A stretch of DNA of 64,000 nucleotides from Bifidobacterium primatium (GTDB taxonomy: Bacteria > Actinomycetota > Actinomycetes > Actinomycetales > Bifidobacteriaceae), in the NCBI RefSeq assembly GCF_002802875.1, contig NZ_PEBI01000005.1, forward strand, positions 152,969 through 216,968, in the 5' to 3' direction. The position numbers and the translations under genes were made by a program. A model generated the notes under the pieces. The model saw only the letters and a list, made by a program, of their open reading frames with translations, had not been told where the DNA came from and made no database searches. Shown here piece by piece: positions 44,700 to 53,035 of the stretch (the stretch's first letter is position 1; every line of letters begins with the position of its first letter).

Positions 44700-46406
44700 T
44701 CAGGCTTCACGAACCCATGCCGTGCGGCCGTTCTTGATGGTTTCCAGCACCTTGAGCGCGCGCAGGCTTTCGTCCGGCGCTCCGGTCTCGTCGAGCGGCA
44801 CCGACAGCGGGTTCTTCTCCACGATGGCGAGGTCGGCGAGCTTGCCGGCCTCCAACGTGCCTTTATTGTGTTCCTCGCCGTACTGGTATGCGGCGTTCGC
44901 CGTGATGGCCCGGATGCCGTCGGCCACGCTCACCCGCTGGTCGAGGTCGAGCTGGCGTCCGCTTTTGGTGCGTCGCGTGGCTCCGGCCCAGATGGTGTCG
45001 AGCAGGTTCGGCTTGATGATCGGTGAATCGTTGTGGAACGTGTAGCGCAGTCCCAGTCGTTTGGCGTCGCCGGCGGCGGAGATGCGTCCGCCGCGTCGGG
45101 CGCCGAAGTTCTTCACATGCACGTCGCCCCAATACCAGGTGTGCGCCACGAAGAACGACGGGATGCCTCCGAGCCGGCCAAGCCGTTCCAGCTGGTCGCG
45201 GCGGGCAAGCTGGCTGTGGATCATCACCGGATGCAGGTCGCGTTTGCCGGGATTCGGCGAATCCGTGAGCGCCCGCTCATAGGCGTCGAGGAAGCGGTCG
45301 GAGGCGGCGTCGCCGTTGGTGTGCACGATGAGCTGCAGGTTGTTGTCGATGGTCCTGCGGGCGGCCTGGTAGACGTCCTCCTCGCTCACCGAGGGCCCTC
45401 CCCGGTAGCCTTCTCCTTCCGGGCCGGGCGTGTAGGGCTCGGTCACCCATGCGGTGCGGGCCTGCGGCGAGCCGTCGAGCACGACCTTCAGTCCGCCGAT
45501 GCGCAGACCGTGGTGATAGTTCTTGCCCACGTAGGTGGCGTAATCGTCGAGCACGCCGTCGGAGTCCCTGCCGCTGACCGGATAGGCGACCACGTCGAGC
45601 CGCAGTCCGTGCCGGTTGCCGAACCGTGCGAAATCGGCGATGGGCTGCCGTCCGGAGGCTCCGTCCTGGGCGGTGGTGATGCCGTTGGAAAGATAGACGT
45701 CCTGGGTGGCGTCGCCGAGTTCGTCGAAGTCCACGACGCTGCGTTCGGCGGCGACGGCGCGGATGCGCCAGGCCGCCTTTTCCGCGGCGAATCCGTTGAT
45801 GAGTCCGTTCTCGTCGCGGCCGAACGTGCCGCCGAACGGGTCGGGGTCGTCGAGATGGATGCCGCTGACCTCCAACGCCTTGGTGTTGGCGGCGAGTACA
45901 TGGCCGGAGACGTGCACCGCGACGACCGGTATGGTCGTCGACACGCGGTCGAGATCGTGCCGCGTCGGATGCTGTCCGCCGGCGAGCGTGTTCTGGTCGT
46001 ATCCGTTGCCGATGATGATGCCGCCGGCATCGATATGCCGGCGTTCGGCGAAGTCGCGCAGCCGGTTCACGACGTCGTCGATGTCCACGGAATCATGCAG
46101 ATCCGCGGTGGTGAAGTAATGCGCGATGGCCGAAAGATGACCGTGCGCGTCGATAAACCCCGGCAGCAGGGCCGCGCCATCGAGGTCGCGCTCCTCGACG
46201 CCGTCGAGGTCGGCGGCGCGGGCGCGCGCCTCGTCCTCGTCGCCGACGAAGGCGATGCGCCCGTCGGCGTCGGTAAGCAGCGCCTGCGGCTGCGGCTCGT
46301 CCTCGAATCCCGGCTTGGCGGTGAGGATCTCGCCGTTGACGAAGAGCCGCAGTCGGATGGCGTCATCGGTAACGTCGGCGTGCGTGGTGGTGTGATTGTC
46401 TGACAT
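44700..46406 (-). CDS. YtcJ-like amidohydrolase (amidohydrolase family 3)
   Basis: Metal-dependent hydrolase of 568 residues. The N-terminal metal motif is PGFIDAHGHLSAIAHY; later come the HSQLARRDQLERLGRLGGIPSF segment and FHNDSPIIKPNLLDTIWAG, and the C-terminal return of the composite domain is GTLEAGKLADLAIVEKNPL. Substrate unknown; this family cleaves amide or formamide bonds. The start at ATG 46406 follows GGGGGAAC (an adjacent ATG at 46409 is equally possible). Divergent from islA. N-acyl taurine or another conjugate is a possible substrate, but that is speculative. Confidence 0.82.
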   Translation of the reverse strand: MSDNHTTTHADVTDDAIRLRLFVNGEILTAKPGFEDEPQPQALLTDADGRIAFVGDEDEARARAADLDGVEERDLDGAALLPGFIDAHGHLSAIAHYFTTADLHDSVDIDDVVNRLRDFAERRHIDAGGIIIGNGYDQNTLAGGQHPTRHDLDRVSTTIPVVAVHVSGHVLAANTKALEVSGIHLDDPDPFGGTFGRDENGLINGFAAEKAAWRIRAVAAERSVVDFDELGDATQDVYLSNGITTAQDGASGRQPIADFARFGNRHGLRLDVVAYPVSGRDSDGVLDDYATYVGKNYHHGLRIGGLKVVLDGSPQARTAWVTEPYTPGPEGEGYRGGPSVSEEDVYQAARRTIDNNLQLIVHTNGDAASDRFLDAYERALTDSPNPGKRDLHPVMIHSQLARRDQLERLGRLGGIPSFFVAHTWYWGDVHVKNFGARRGGRISAAGDAKRLGLRYTFHNDSPIIKPNLLDTIWAGATRRTKSGRQLDLDQRVSVADGIRAITANAAYQYGEEHNKGTLEAGKLADLAIVEKNPLSVPLDETGAPDESLRALKVLETIKNGRTAWVREA

Positions 46407-46743
46407 CATGTTCCCCCAATCGATGTCGTTGCGATTGCATTGTCCGGATCCTCGGCGGCATTGGCGATGACGGCTTCCCCTGAAGCCGTCAGGCCCCATA
46501 TATCGGTTTTGCCGATTTCCTATGGCTTCCCCCGATGATTCCGAAACGACGTTGCGAACCCCCATCCGCGTCGTCGTTGGTTGCCATCGTAGCGGCGAAA
46601 ACACCGCCGACCGGCCGAAATCGGCGGATTGACTATAGCGGCTGGTTATAGCCGTTCACCGTTCGTTCCGCCGCCGCCGTTCTTGCAGCCGGCATAGGCA
46701 ATGGTTATGACCGCGGCCGCCGCGCGCGGCCGGCAGACCCCTT

Positions 46744-46798
46744 GGCTCCCCTCAAGATTGAGGGGAGCTGTCGGCGCAGCCGACCGAGGGGAGTTGAC
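46744..46798. repeat. Dispersed hairpin repeat upstream of islA
   Basis: Full unit GGCTCCCCTC ... GAGGGGAGTTGAC, as at 29295 and 49617. Confidence 0.85.
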
Positions 46799-46818
46799 CC
46801 CGACATCACAATCCCGTA

Positions 46819-46840
46819 AATCACAGCATTTCCAACGATT
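46819..46840. promoter_or_regulatory. Operator-like site upstream of islA
   Basis: Matches the 58414 site at 18 of 22 positions; the right half TTCCAACGATT is identical. It is 143 bp upstream of the islA start. Confidence 0.5.
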
Positions 46841-46982
46841 TATGAGGCATCATAAGCAACTCCTATACAGCATTCGGCGTAAAACGGCTCGTCGTCATCG
46901 ATGCCGCCGTTAGGCTGAAATTATTGCCGTATTCGCTGGGATGTTCGGATACGGCAGCACTGAACTGATGGGAGACAAATCG

Positions 46983-49463
46983 ATGACCACCACCGTACTT
47001 TCGCCGCAAGAGGCGCGAATCAAGGAGCAGATCGAGAACAAGCCGGTCAAGCTCGAGCACCACACCCGCGCCAACGATATCCTCGCCCGCGTGCGCGCCG
47101 AGAAGCCGCACGTCGATGTGGAACGAGGCCTGCTGTTCACCGAAAGCTTCAAGCAGACCGAAGGCGAGCCGCTCGTGCTGCGCTGGGCCAAGGCGCTGTA
47201 CCACTACGCCGAGAAGGCCACGGTCTACGTGGACAAAGACCAGCTGATCGTCGGCCGCGGCGGCGGCGAGGGCCGTTACGGCCTGCTGTACCCGGAACTC
47301 GACGGCGATACGCTCGACCTGGCCATCAAGAAGCTGCCGACGCGCGAAAGCTCGCCGTTCGACATCGACCCCGAGGATGCGAAGACCATCATCGAGGACA
47401 TCGCCCCGTACTGGAAGGGCAAGACCTTCCACGAGGACCTGGCCAAGGCACTCGGCCCCGAGACGATGAAGCTCACCTACAATCCCGACGAGGCGCTGAC
47501 CTCCCGCTACGTGGTGAACGAGACCGCGTCGTTCCGCTCCAGCCTGCAGTGGGTGCACGACTACGACATCGTGCTGAAGAAGGGCTTCGGCGGCCTGAAG
47601 GCCGAGGCCGAGGCCCGTCTTGCCGAACTCGACGAGTTCTCGCCCATCGACAACTGCGAGAAGAGGCCGTTCCTCGAGGCGGAGATTCTGACCGCCGACG
47701 CCATCATTCTGTGGGCCAACCGTCATGCCGACCTGGCCGAGCAGCAGGCCGGCGAGGAAAGCGATCCGAAGCGCGCCGCCGAACTGCGCCGCATCGCCGA
47801 GACCTGCCGCTGGGTGCCGGAGCATCCGGCCCGCACGTTCTACGAGGCCATGCAGAGCCAGTGGTTCACGCAGCTGTTCAGCCGCATCGAGCAGAAGACC
47901 GGCACCATCATCTCCAACGGCCGCATGGACCAGTACCTCTACCCGTTCTACAAGGCCGACAAGGAGGCCGGACGCATCACGGCCGACGAGGCGCAGGAGC
48001 TGTTCGAATGCATGTGGGTCGACATGGCCCAGTACATCGACCTCTACCTTTCCGACGCCGGCGGCGCCTTCAACGAGGGCTACGCGCACTGGGAGGCCGT
48101 GACCATCGGAGGCCAGACCCCGGAGGGCTACGACGCCACGAACGAGCTGACGTACATCCTGCTCAAGTCCAAGCGCGAGTTCCCGCTGAACTACCCCGAC
48201 CTGGCGGCCCGCATCCACACGCGTTCCCCGAAGCGCTACCTGCGCGAGGTGGCCCGCACCATCAAGAGCGGCGAGGGCTTCCCGAAGCTGCTCAACGACG
48301 AGGACGTGGTGCCTCTGCTGCTCTCGAAGGGCGCGAAGTTCGACGAGGCCCTCGACTACTCGGTCTCCGGCTGCGCCGAATGCCGCATGCCGAACCGCGA
48401 CACCTACACCAGCCCGAACGCGTACATCAACTTCGCCGCGGCGCTGGAGATGGTGATGTACAACGGCCGCATGCTCAAGTACGGCGACGAGGTGCTGGGC
48501 CTGCAGACCGGCGAGTTCGAGGACTTCAAGAGCTTCGACGACCTGTTCGCCGCGTTCCTCAAGCAGCAGAACAACCTGCTCAAGCACGCGTTCATCCAGC
48601 AGCACGAGATCATCCGCCTGCGCGCCGAGCACTTCGCCACGCCGCTGGGCTCGATGCTGCAGAAGCTGTGCCGCGATTCGTGCATCGACCTGCACCAGCC
48701 GAAGATCCCGGGAGGCATCGACCTCGGCTACCTCGAGTACATGGGCTACGCGACCGTGATCGATTCGCTGGCCGCCATCAAGAAGCTGGTGTTCGAGGAG
48801 CATGTGATCAGCCTGCATGAGCTCAAGGAGGCTTGCGAGCACAACTTCGAGGGTTACGAGGTGATCCGCCAGCTGCTGAAGAACGCCCCGGCCTACGGCA
48901 ACGACGACCCGTACGCGGACGAGATCGGCAAGATCCTCGACCGCACGGCGCAGGAGTTCACCGCCAAGTACTCCGAGCAGATCGGCGTGCACATGGACAT
49001 CCGCCTCGTGCCGTTCACCAGCCATGTGCCCTTCGGCAAGGTCGTTTCGGCCACGCCGGACGGACGCCAGGCGTTCACGCCGCTCTCCGACGGCTCCTCC
49101 GCCGCGCAGGGCGCCGACCACGAGGGCCCGACCGCGATCCTGCTGTCGAACTACCTGACCAAGAACTTCGACCACAACGAGCACGCCGGCCGTCTGCTGA
49201 ACATCAAGCTGTCGCCGGGCTGCGTGGCCGGCAAGGAAGGCACCGAGAAGCTCGTGGAGTTCATCGAGACCTGGCGTGACCTCAAGCTGTGGCACGTCCA
49301 GTTCAACGTGATGAACAACGAGACGCTGCGCGAGGCCCAGAAGCATCCTGAGCTGTACCGCAACCTCATCGTGCGTATCGCAGGCTACTCCGCGTTCTTC
49401 ACCGAACTGTCGAAGGACCTGCAGGACGAGCTCATCTCCCGCAACGAACAGGAAGCTTTCTAG
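46983..49463 (+). CDS. islA: Glycyl radical enzyme, isethionate sulfite-lyase
   Basis: Cleaves the C-S bond of isethionate to sulfite and acetaldehyde by radical chemistry without oxygen; 826 residues. The catalytic Cys464 and Glu466 are in SGCAECRM and the glycyl radical Gly801 is in VRIAGYSAFF. Residues recalled from the Bilophila IslA structure (Arg189, Gln193, Trp374, Cys468, Glu470, Arg678, Phe682, Gly805) all have identical counterparts here at a constant offset of 4: Arg185, Gln189, Trp370, Cys464, Glu466, Arg674, Phe678 and Gly801. Pyruvate formate-lyase is excluded because it needs adjacent cysteines. The start ATG 46983 has GGGAGA upstream. The activase gene follows after a composite repeat. 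Confidence 0.87.
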   Translation: MTTTVLSPQEARIKEQIENKPVKLEHHTRANDILARVRAEKPHVDVERGLLFTESFKQTEGEPLVLRWAKALYHYAEKATVYVDKDQLIVGRGGGEGRYGLLYPELDGDTLDLAIKKLPTRESSPFDIDPEDAKTIIEDIAPYWKGKTFHEDLAKALGPETMKLTYNPDEALTSRYVVNETASFRSSLQWVHDYDIVLKKGFGGLKAEAEARLAELDEFSPIDNCEKRPFLEAEILTADAIILWANRHADLAEQQAGEESDPKRAAELRRIAETCRWVPEHPARTFYEAMQSQWFTQLFSRIEQKTGTIISNGRMDQYLYPFYKADKEAGRITADEAQELFECMWVDMAQYIDLYLSDAGGAFNEGYAHWEAVTIGGQTPEGYDATNELTYILLKSKREFPLNYPDLAARIHTRSPKRYLREVARTIKSGEGFPKLLNDEDVVPLLLSKGAKFDEALDYSVSGCAECRMPNRDTYTSPNAYINFAAALEMVMYNGRMLKYGDEVLGLQTGEFEDFKSFDDLFAAFLKQQNNLLKHAFIQQHEIIRLRAEHFATPLGSMLQKLCRDSCIDLHQPKIPGGIDLGYLEYMGYATVIDSLAAIKKLVFEEHVISLHELKEACEHNFEGYEVIRQLLKNAPAYGNDDPYADEIGKILDRTAQEFTAKYSEQIGVHMDIRLVPFTSHVPFGKVVSATPDGRQAFTPLSDGSSAAQGADHEGPTAILLSNYLTKNFDHNEHAGRLLNIKLSPGCVAGKEGTEKLVEFIETWRDLKLWHVQFNVMNNETLREAQKHPELYRNLIVRIAGYSAFFTELSKDLQDELISRNEQEAF

Positions 49464-49485
49464 CTCCCTCAGCCCAATTCCCTCC

Positions 49486-49671
49486 GGCTCCCCTCAAGAT
49501 TGAGGGGAGCTGTCGGCGCAGCCGACTGAGGGGATTTTGCCGCCAAGCAAACGGCAGAGGCGTTTGCAGGCAAAATGCGAGCCGACAGGCGAGCCGCACA
49601 ACCATTTGTCTCCTCCGGCTCCCCTCAAGATTGAGGGGAGCTGTCGGCGCAGCCGACTGAGGGGAGTTGAC
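49486..49671. repeat. Composite repeat between islA and islB
   Basis: Two hairpin units (49486-49533 and 49617-49671) around the CAAGCAAACGGCAGAGG linker. It fills the spacer between the lyase and activase genes. Confidence 0.85.
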
Positions 49672-49712
49672 CCCACCCAACCCACCATCCACCACCTCAC
49701 AGAAATCCCGTC

Positions 49713-50915
49713 ATGCAGCAATCCCTCACCGACCGAATCCTCGCGGACCGCGAGCAGTCGTCACGCCCGACCGGCGAATGGCGGCGGCTCATGCCGCAGG
49801 ATTCGGCGTTGGTGTTCAACATCCAGCATTATTCGCTGCACGACGGGCCGGGCATCCGCACCATCGTGTTTCTCAAGGGCTGCCCGCTGCGCTGCCCATG
49901 GTGCAGCAATCCCGAGTCGCAGCGGTTCGGCCCCGAAGTCAGCTACGTGGCCGACAAATGCATCGCATCGATGGGCTGCAACCGCTGCGCCCTCGCCTGT
50001 CCCTCAGCCGTCTCCCCTCTTTCCTCCGTCGCGTCCAATTCCGGCGCGGCCTCTCCCATTTCTTCCGGCTTCCCCAAACCCGGCGAAGCCTCTTCCTCTT
50101 TTTCCGGCTCCCCCTCCCAGGGGGAGCTGTCGGCGAAGCCGACTGAGGGGGTTGACCCGACGAACAGCACCGCATCCCCCATCACACTGAATCATCCCGA
50201 GCTCGACCGGCTCGACCTCACCGAGCTCACCGCGTTCGCCAAGTCGTGCCCGTCGAAGGCGCTCACGCTTGAAGGCAAGCCGATGACCGTCGACGAGGTG
50301 CTCGACGTCGTCGAACGCGACGAGGTCTTCTTCGACCGTTCCGGCGGCGGCCTTACGGTCTCCGGCGGCGAACCGCTCGCCCACCGCGCGTTCCTGACGA
50401 ACCTGCTCGCCGGCGCGCACGACCGCAGCATCACCACGGCCATCGAGACCTGCGGCTACGCACCCTACGCCTCATTGGCGAGCGCCGCCGAGCATCTCGA
50501 CAATGTCCTGTTCGACATCAAGTCGATGGACGACGCCAATCATCGTGAATGGACCGGCTTCGGCAACAAGCGCATCCTCGATAATTTCTCCCGTCTATGC
50601 GCCGACCATCCCGAGATTCCGAAGCTCGTCCGCACGCCGATCATCCCCGGCTTCAACGATTCGCGCAAGGACGTCGCCGCCATCATCGATTTTCTGCACG
50701 GTCTTGGCGGCCGCGAGGCGAACATCACGTATCAGCCGTTGAAATACCACCGTTTCGGCGAAGGCAAGTATCACGCCCTGGGCCGCGACTACCCCATGGG
50801 CTCCGTCAAGCTCGACGACAACCTGTTCAACGCCATCCGCGACGACGTGCTCGCGTCGGGCCTTGCCGCAGACGCCCTCTATCACGACGACGACATCGAA
50901 GACGACGAGGACTGA
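49713..50915 (+). CDS. islB: Glycyl radical enzyme activase with repeat-derived insert
   Basis: Radical-SAM enzyme that installs the glycyl radical on IslA; 400 residues, longer than the usual 300 or so. The radical-SAM cluster cysteines are Cys57, Cys61 and Cys64 (GCPLRCPWC); the SAM motif is SGGEPL (218-222). An auxiliary cluster motif has Cys83, Cys89, Cys92 and Cys96. Residues 98-160 are a Ser/Pro-rich insert; part of it (133-148) is the dispersed repeat at 50106-50156 read in frame. The second auxiliary cluster motif appears lost: Leu169, Leu172 and Phe175 occupy cysteine positions and only Cys179 remains. No good ribosome site precedes ATG 49713. Function is inferred from pairing with islA. 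Confidence 0.84.
   Translation: MQQSLTDRILADREQSSRPTGEWRRLMPQDSALVFNIQHYSLHDGPGIRTIVFLKGCPLRCPWCSNPESQRFGPEVSYVADKCIASMGCNRCALACPSAVSPLSSVASNSGAASPISSGFPKPGEASSSFSGSPSQGELSAKPTEGVDPTNSTASPITLNHPELDRLDLTELTAFAKSCPSKALTLEGKPMTVDEVLDVVERDEVFFDRSGGGLTVSGGEPLAHRAFLTNLLAGAHDRSITTAIETCGYAPYASLASAAEHLDNVLFDIKSMDDANHREWTGFGNKRILDNFSRLCADHPEIPKLVRTPIIPGFNDSRKDVAAIIDFLHGLGGREANITYQPLKYHRFGEGKYHALGRDYPMGSVKLDDNLFNAIRDDVLASGLAADALYHDDDIEDDED
50106..50156. repeat. Dispersed hairpin repeat inside the islB coding sequence
   Basis: GGCTCCCCCTCCCAGGGGGAGC, then GTCGGCGAAGCCGAC and GAGGGGGTTGAC. The reading frame stays open through it (SPSQGELSAKPTEG). Confidence 0.85.
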
Positions 50916-50943
50916 ATTCAAAACTTGAGCCTCGGTTTTTCTT

Positions 50944-51142
50944 GGCTCCCCTCTTGTAAGAGGGGAGCTGTCATGCGCAGCATGACTGAGGGGATTTTGC
51001 CGTCAAGCAAACGGCAGAGGCGTTTGCAGGCAAAATGCGAGCCGACAGGCGAGCCACCACCACCCTCCAAACTTGAGCTTCTCGTCTTCCTGGCTCCCCT
51101 CTTGTAAGAGGGGAGCTGTCGGCGCAGCCGACTGAGGGGAGT
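50944..51142. repeat. Composite repeat, third copy
   Basis: Same two-unit layout as at 30413 and 49486, but the hairpin loops read CTTGTAAG and the first unit has a compensated TCATGCGCAGCATGA stem in place of GTCGGC/GCCGAC. Confidence 0.82.
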
Positions 51143-51164
51143 CCCCAATACCCAACCCTCAAAA

Positions 51165-51185
51165 CTTGAGCCATCACCACTCAAC
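51165..51185. promoter_or_regulatory. HAIR-like element upstream of hsp20
   Basis: CTTGAGC-N7-ACTCAAC differs by two bases from the HspR-binding consensus CTTGAGT-N7-ACTCAAG. It lies 182 bp upstream of hsp20. Caution: CTTGAGC also occurs next to other repeat copies. Confidence 0.4.
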
Positions 51186-51366
51186 TTTTTCACTCACAGT
51201 AAAACTCGGGAACACCATTCGGGAATACCGGTTGGGTGAAGTGAAAGGACAAGGCAGGAGCTCCGGAAGGGGTTCCGAGGACGGCCACGATAAACCGAGC
51301 ACCCGCAAGGGAGCTTGGGAAGCCAACCCGCCCTACTCCAAGATTTGAGTTCAAGGAGTATTGATT

Positions 51367-51822
51367 ATGGCTATGTTTCCGGCTTTGATGAATGACACGA
51401 TGTTCTCGGATCTGTTTGACGACCCGTTCTTCGAGGGTTGGCGTTCTGCTGGTAACAACGCTGCGGCCGCTACGCCCACCACGATGATGAGCACTGATGT
51501 TCGCGAGACCGACAAGGCGTACGACGTCGATATCGATATGCCGGGCTTCAACAAGGACGACATCAACGTCGAGCTCAACAACGGCTATCTGACCGTCTCC
51601 GCCCATAAGGACGAAGACCACGGCGACAAGGACGACGCCGGCAAGTGGCTGCGTCGCGAGCGCTACGTCGGCACCTGCTCTCGCAGCTTCTATGTCGGCG
51701 ACGACGTGAAGGAATCCGACATCCACGCCTCGTACAAGAACGGCACGCTGTGCCTGGAGGTCCCGAAGATCGAGGCCAAGCCCGAGGTCGAGACCAAGCA
51801 CCAGATCGCCATCGAGGGCTGA
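51367..51822 (+). CDS. hsp20: Small heat-shock protein Hsp20 (alpha-crystallin domain)
   Basis: ATP-independent holdase chaperone, 151 residues. The alpha-crystallin domain runs from about residue 40 (ETDKAYDVDIDMPGFNKDDI) to 140; the GxL-type motif is NGTLCLEVPK. The N-terminus (MAMFPALMNDTMF) is the usual variable arm. The start at ATG 51367 has AAGGAG 8 nt upstream; a TTG at 51361 is less likely. Transcribed alone, with a strong terminator at 51927. Confidence 0.95.
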   Translation: MAMFPALMNDTMFSDLFDDPFFEGWRSAGNNAAAATPTTMMSTDVRETDKAYDVDIDMPGFNKDDINVELNNGYLTVSAHKDEDHGDKDDAGKWLRRERYVGTCSRSFYVGDDVKESDIHASYKNGTLCLEVPKIEAKPEVETKHQIAIEG

Positions 51823-51926
51823 TTGAATCGCTGACATGACCGGCATTGTTCCGACGCCGTCTCCGCCCTACGTTCTCTACGCGGACTAGATTGACGGACC
51901 GGCGAGGAAACAAGCCAATCACATTG

Positions 51927-51968
51927 AAAAGGCCGTGATGATTGTGACGACAACCATCACGGCCTTTT
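51927..51968 (+). terminator. Rho-independent terminator of hsp20
   Basis: Perfect 14-bp arms AAAAGGCCGTGATG and CATCACGGCCTTTT followed by further T residues. Confidence 0.85.
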
Positions 51969-52078
51969 TTATTGCCGCGAAGCTCACCTCGGCCGGAAAT
52001 CCGTCAGCAAAGCCCACCGTTTTTCGCCTCGGCTTCCCGTCAGAGGCAGCTGTCAATAAAGCTCACCATTTTTTTCTT

Positions 52079-52125
52079 GGCTCCCCCTGTCAGGGGGAGC
52101 TGTCAGCGAAGCTGACTGAGGGGGT
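52079..52125. repeat. Dispersed hairpin repeat, five-C variant
   Basis: GGCTCCCCCTGTCAGGGGGAGC followed by GTCAGCGAAGCTGAC and TGAGGGGG; base changes in both hairpins are compensated. Located after the 3' end of tauB. Confidence 0.8.
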
Positions 52126-52186
52126 CCGCCACCTACTCCCGCAATACCCCGCTCATTATCGCCTCGCCAACCTCCCCAACACCGTC

Positions 52187-53035
52187 CTACTGGTGGATCG
52201 CGGCATCCACGCGTGTGACCAGATCGCGGTATTCCCGCGTCGCACGCACCGCCTCGATATCCTCGGGATGTTCCGGATCACGCGGAATATCGACGGGGAT
52301 GTCCATGAGCACGGTGCCGGGATGCGAGCTGAGCACGATCACGCGTGTGCCGAGGAATATCGCCTCGTCCACGCTGTGGGTGATGAAGAACACGGTCTTG
52401 CGTTTCTCCTGCCAGATGCGCCGCAGTTCGACCTGAAGATTTTCGCGGGTCAACGCGTCCAATGCGCCGAACGGCTCATCCATCAGCACGATGTCGGGGT
52501 CGGCGGCCAGCACGCGCGCTATCTGCGCGCGCTGCTGCATGCCGCCGGAAAGCTCGTACGGCTTGCGGTCCGCCGCGTCGGCGAGACCGACGATATGCAG
52601 ATATTCCTTGGCCGTCCGAGCACGCGAAGCCGCGTCGACGCCCTGCACCTTCATGCCGAATTCCACGTTGCGTCGAACGTTGAGCCACGGATACAACTGC
52701 GGCTTCTGGAACACGACGCCGCGCTTGGGACTGGGGCCTTTGACCGGCTCTCCACCGATGACGATCTCGCCCTCCGTCGGCTTCTCGAATCCGGCGAGCA
52801 TGTTGAGCAGCGTAGTCTTGCCACAGCCGGAACGTCCGACGACGGTGATGAAGTCGTGCTGGCGAATGGCGAAGTTGATGTCGTTCAACGCCGTCACGTC
52901 CTCGCCGCGGTCGGTATGGAACCGTTTGACGACGTGCCGGATGTCGACGGCTACGTCGTCGTTCGGCGCGCCATTCGTGGCCACGCCGCCCGATACACCG
53001 GCCGCAGCCGATACGTTGCTCTCGCTGTCGCTCAC
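52187..53035 (-). CDS. tauB: Taurine ABC transporter ATPase
   Basis: ATPase of the second sulfonate-class importer, 282 residues. Walker A is GRSGCGKTT, the signature LSGGMQQRAQ, Walker B VLMDEPFGALD and the switch is THSVDEAIFLG. KGPSPKRGVVFQKPQLYPWL is close to TauB. Last gene of tauC-tauA-tauB; it overlaps tauA by 4 nt. Confidence 0.87.
   Translation of the reverse strand: MSDSESNVSAAAGVSGGVATNGAPNDDVAVDIRHVVKRFHTDRGEDVTALNDINFAIRQHDFITVVGRSGCGKTTLLNMLAGFEKPTEGEIVIGGEPVKGPSPKRGVVFQKPQLYPWLNVRRNVEFGMKVQGVDAASRARTAKEYLHIVGLADAADRKPYELSGGMQQRAQIARVLAADPDIVLMDEPFGALDALTRENLQVELRRIWQEKRKTVFFITHSVDEAIFLGTRVIVLSSHPGTVLMDIPVDIPRDPEHPEDIEAVRATREYRDLVTRVDAAIHQ

Larger units (their letters stand above)
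46407..46982. other. Divergent spacer between the amidohydrolase gene and islA
   Basis: 576 bp without a gene. It contains a GGCTATAACC/GGCTATAGTC-like short repeat near 46630-46655, one dispersed hairpin repeat at 46744-46798 and an operator-like site at 46819-46840. Confidence 0.6.
50916..51366. other. Spacer between islB and hsp20 with composite repeat
   Basis: 450 bp without a gene. It holds a composite repeat (50944-51142), three copies of AAACTTGAGC (near 50921, 51069 and 51163) next to the repeat units, and a HAIR-like site before hsp20. Confidence 0.6.
51823..52186. other. Spacer between hsp20 and tauB
   Basis: Contains the hsp20 terminator, a degenerate repeat remnant near 52005-52050 and a variant hairpin repeat at 52079-52125. 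No gene seen. Confidence 0.6.

Noticed and set aside
46863..49346. 827-residue open frame antisense to islA
   Set aside because: High-GC antisense shadow; its composition follows the third codon positions of islA and it has no recognisable domain or ribosome site.
46983..49463. Pyruvate formate-lyase
   Set aside because: The catalytic site has one Cys in GCAE, not the adjacent Cys-Cys of formate-lyases, and matches the isethionate-lyase pocket.
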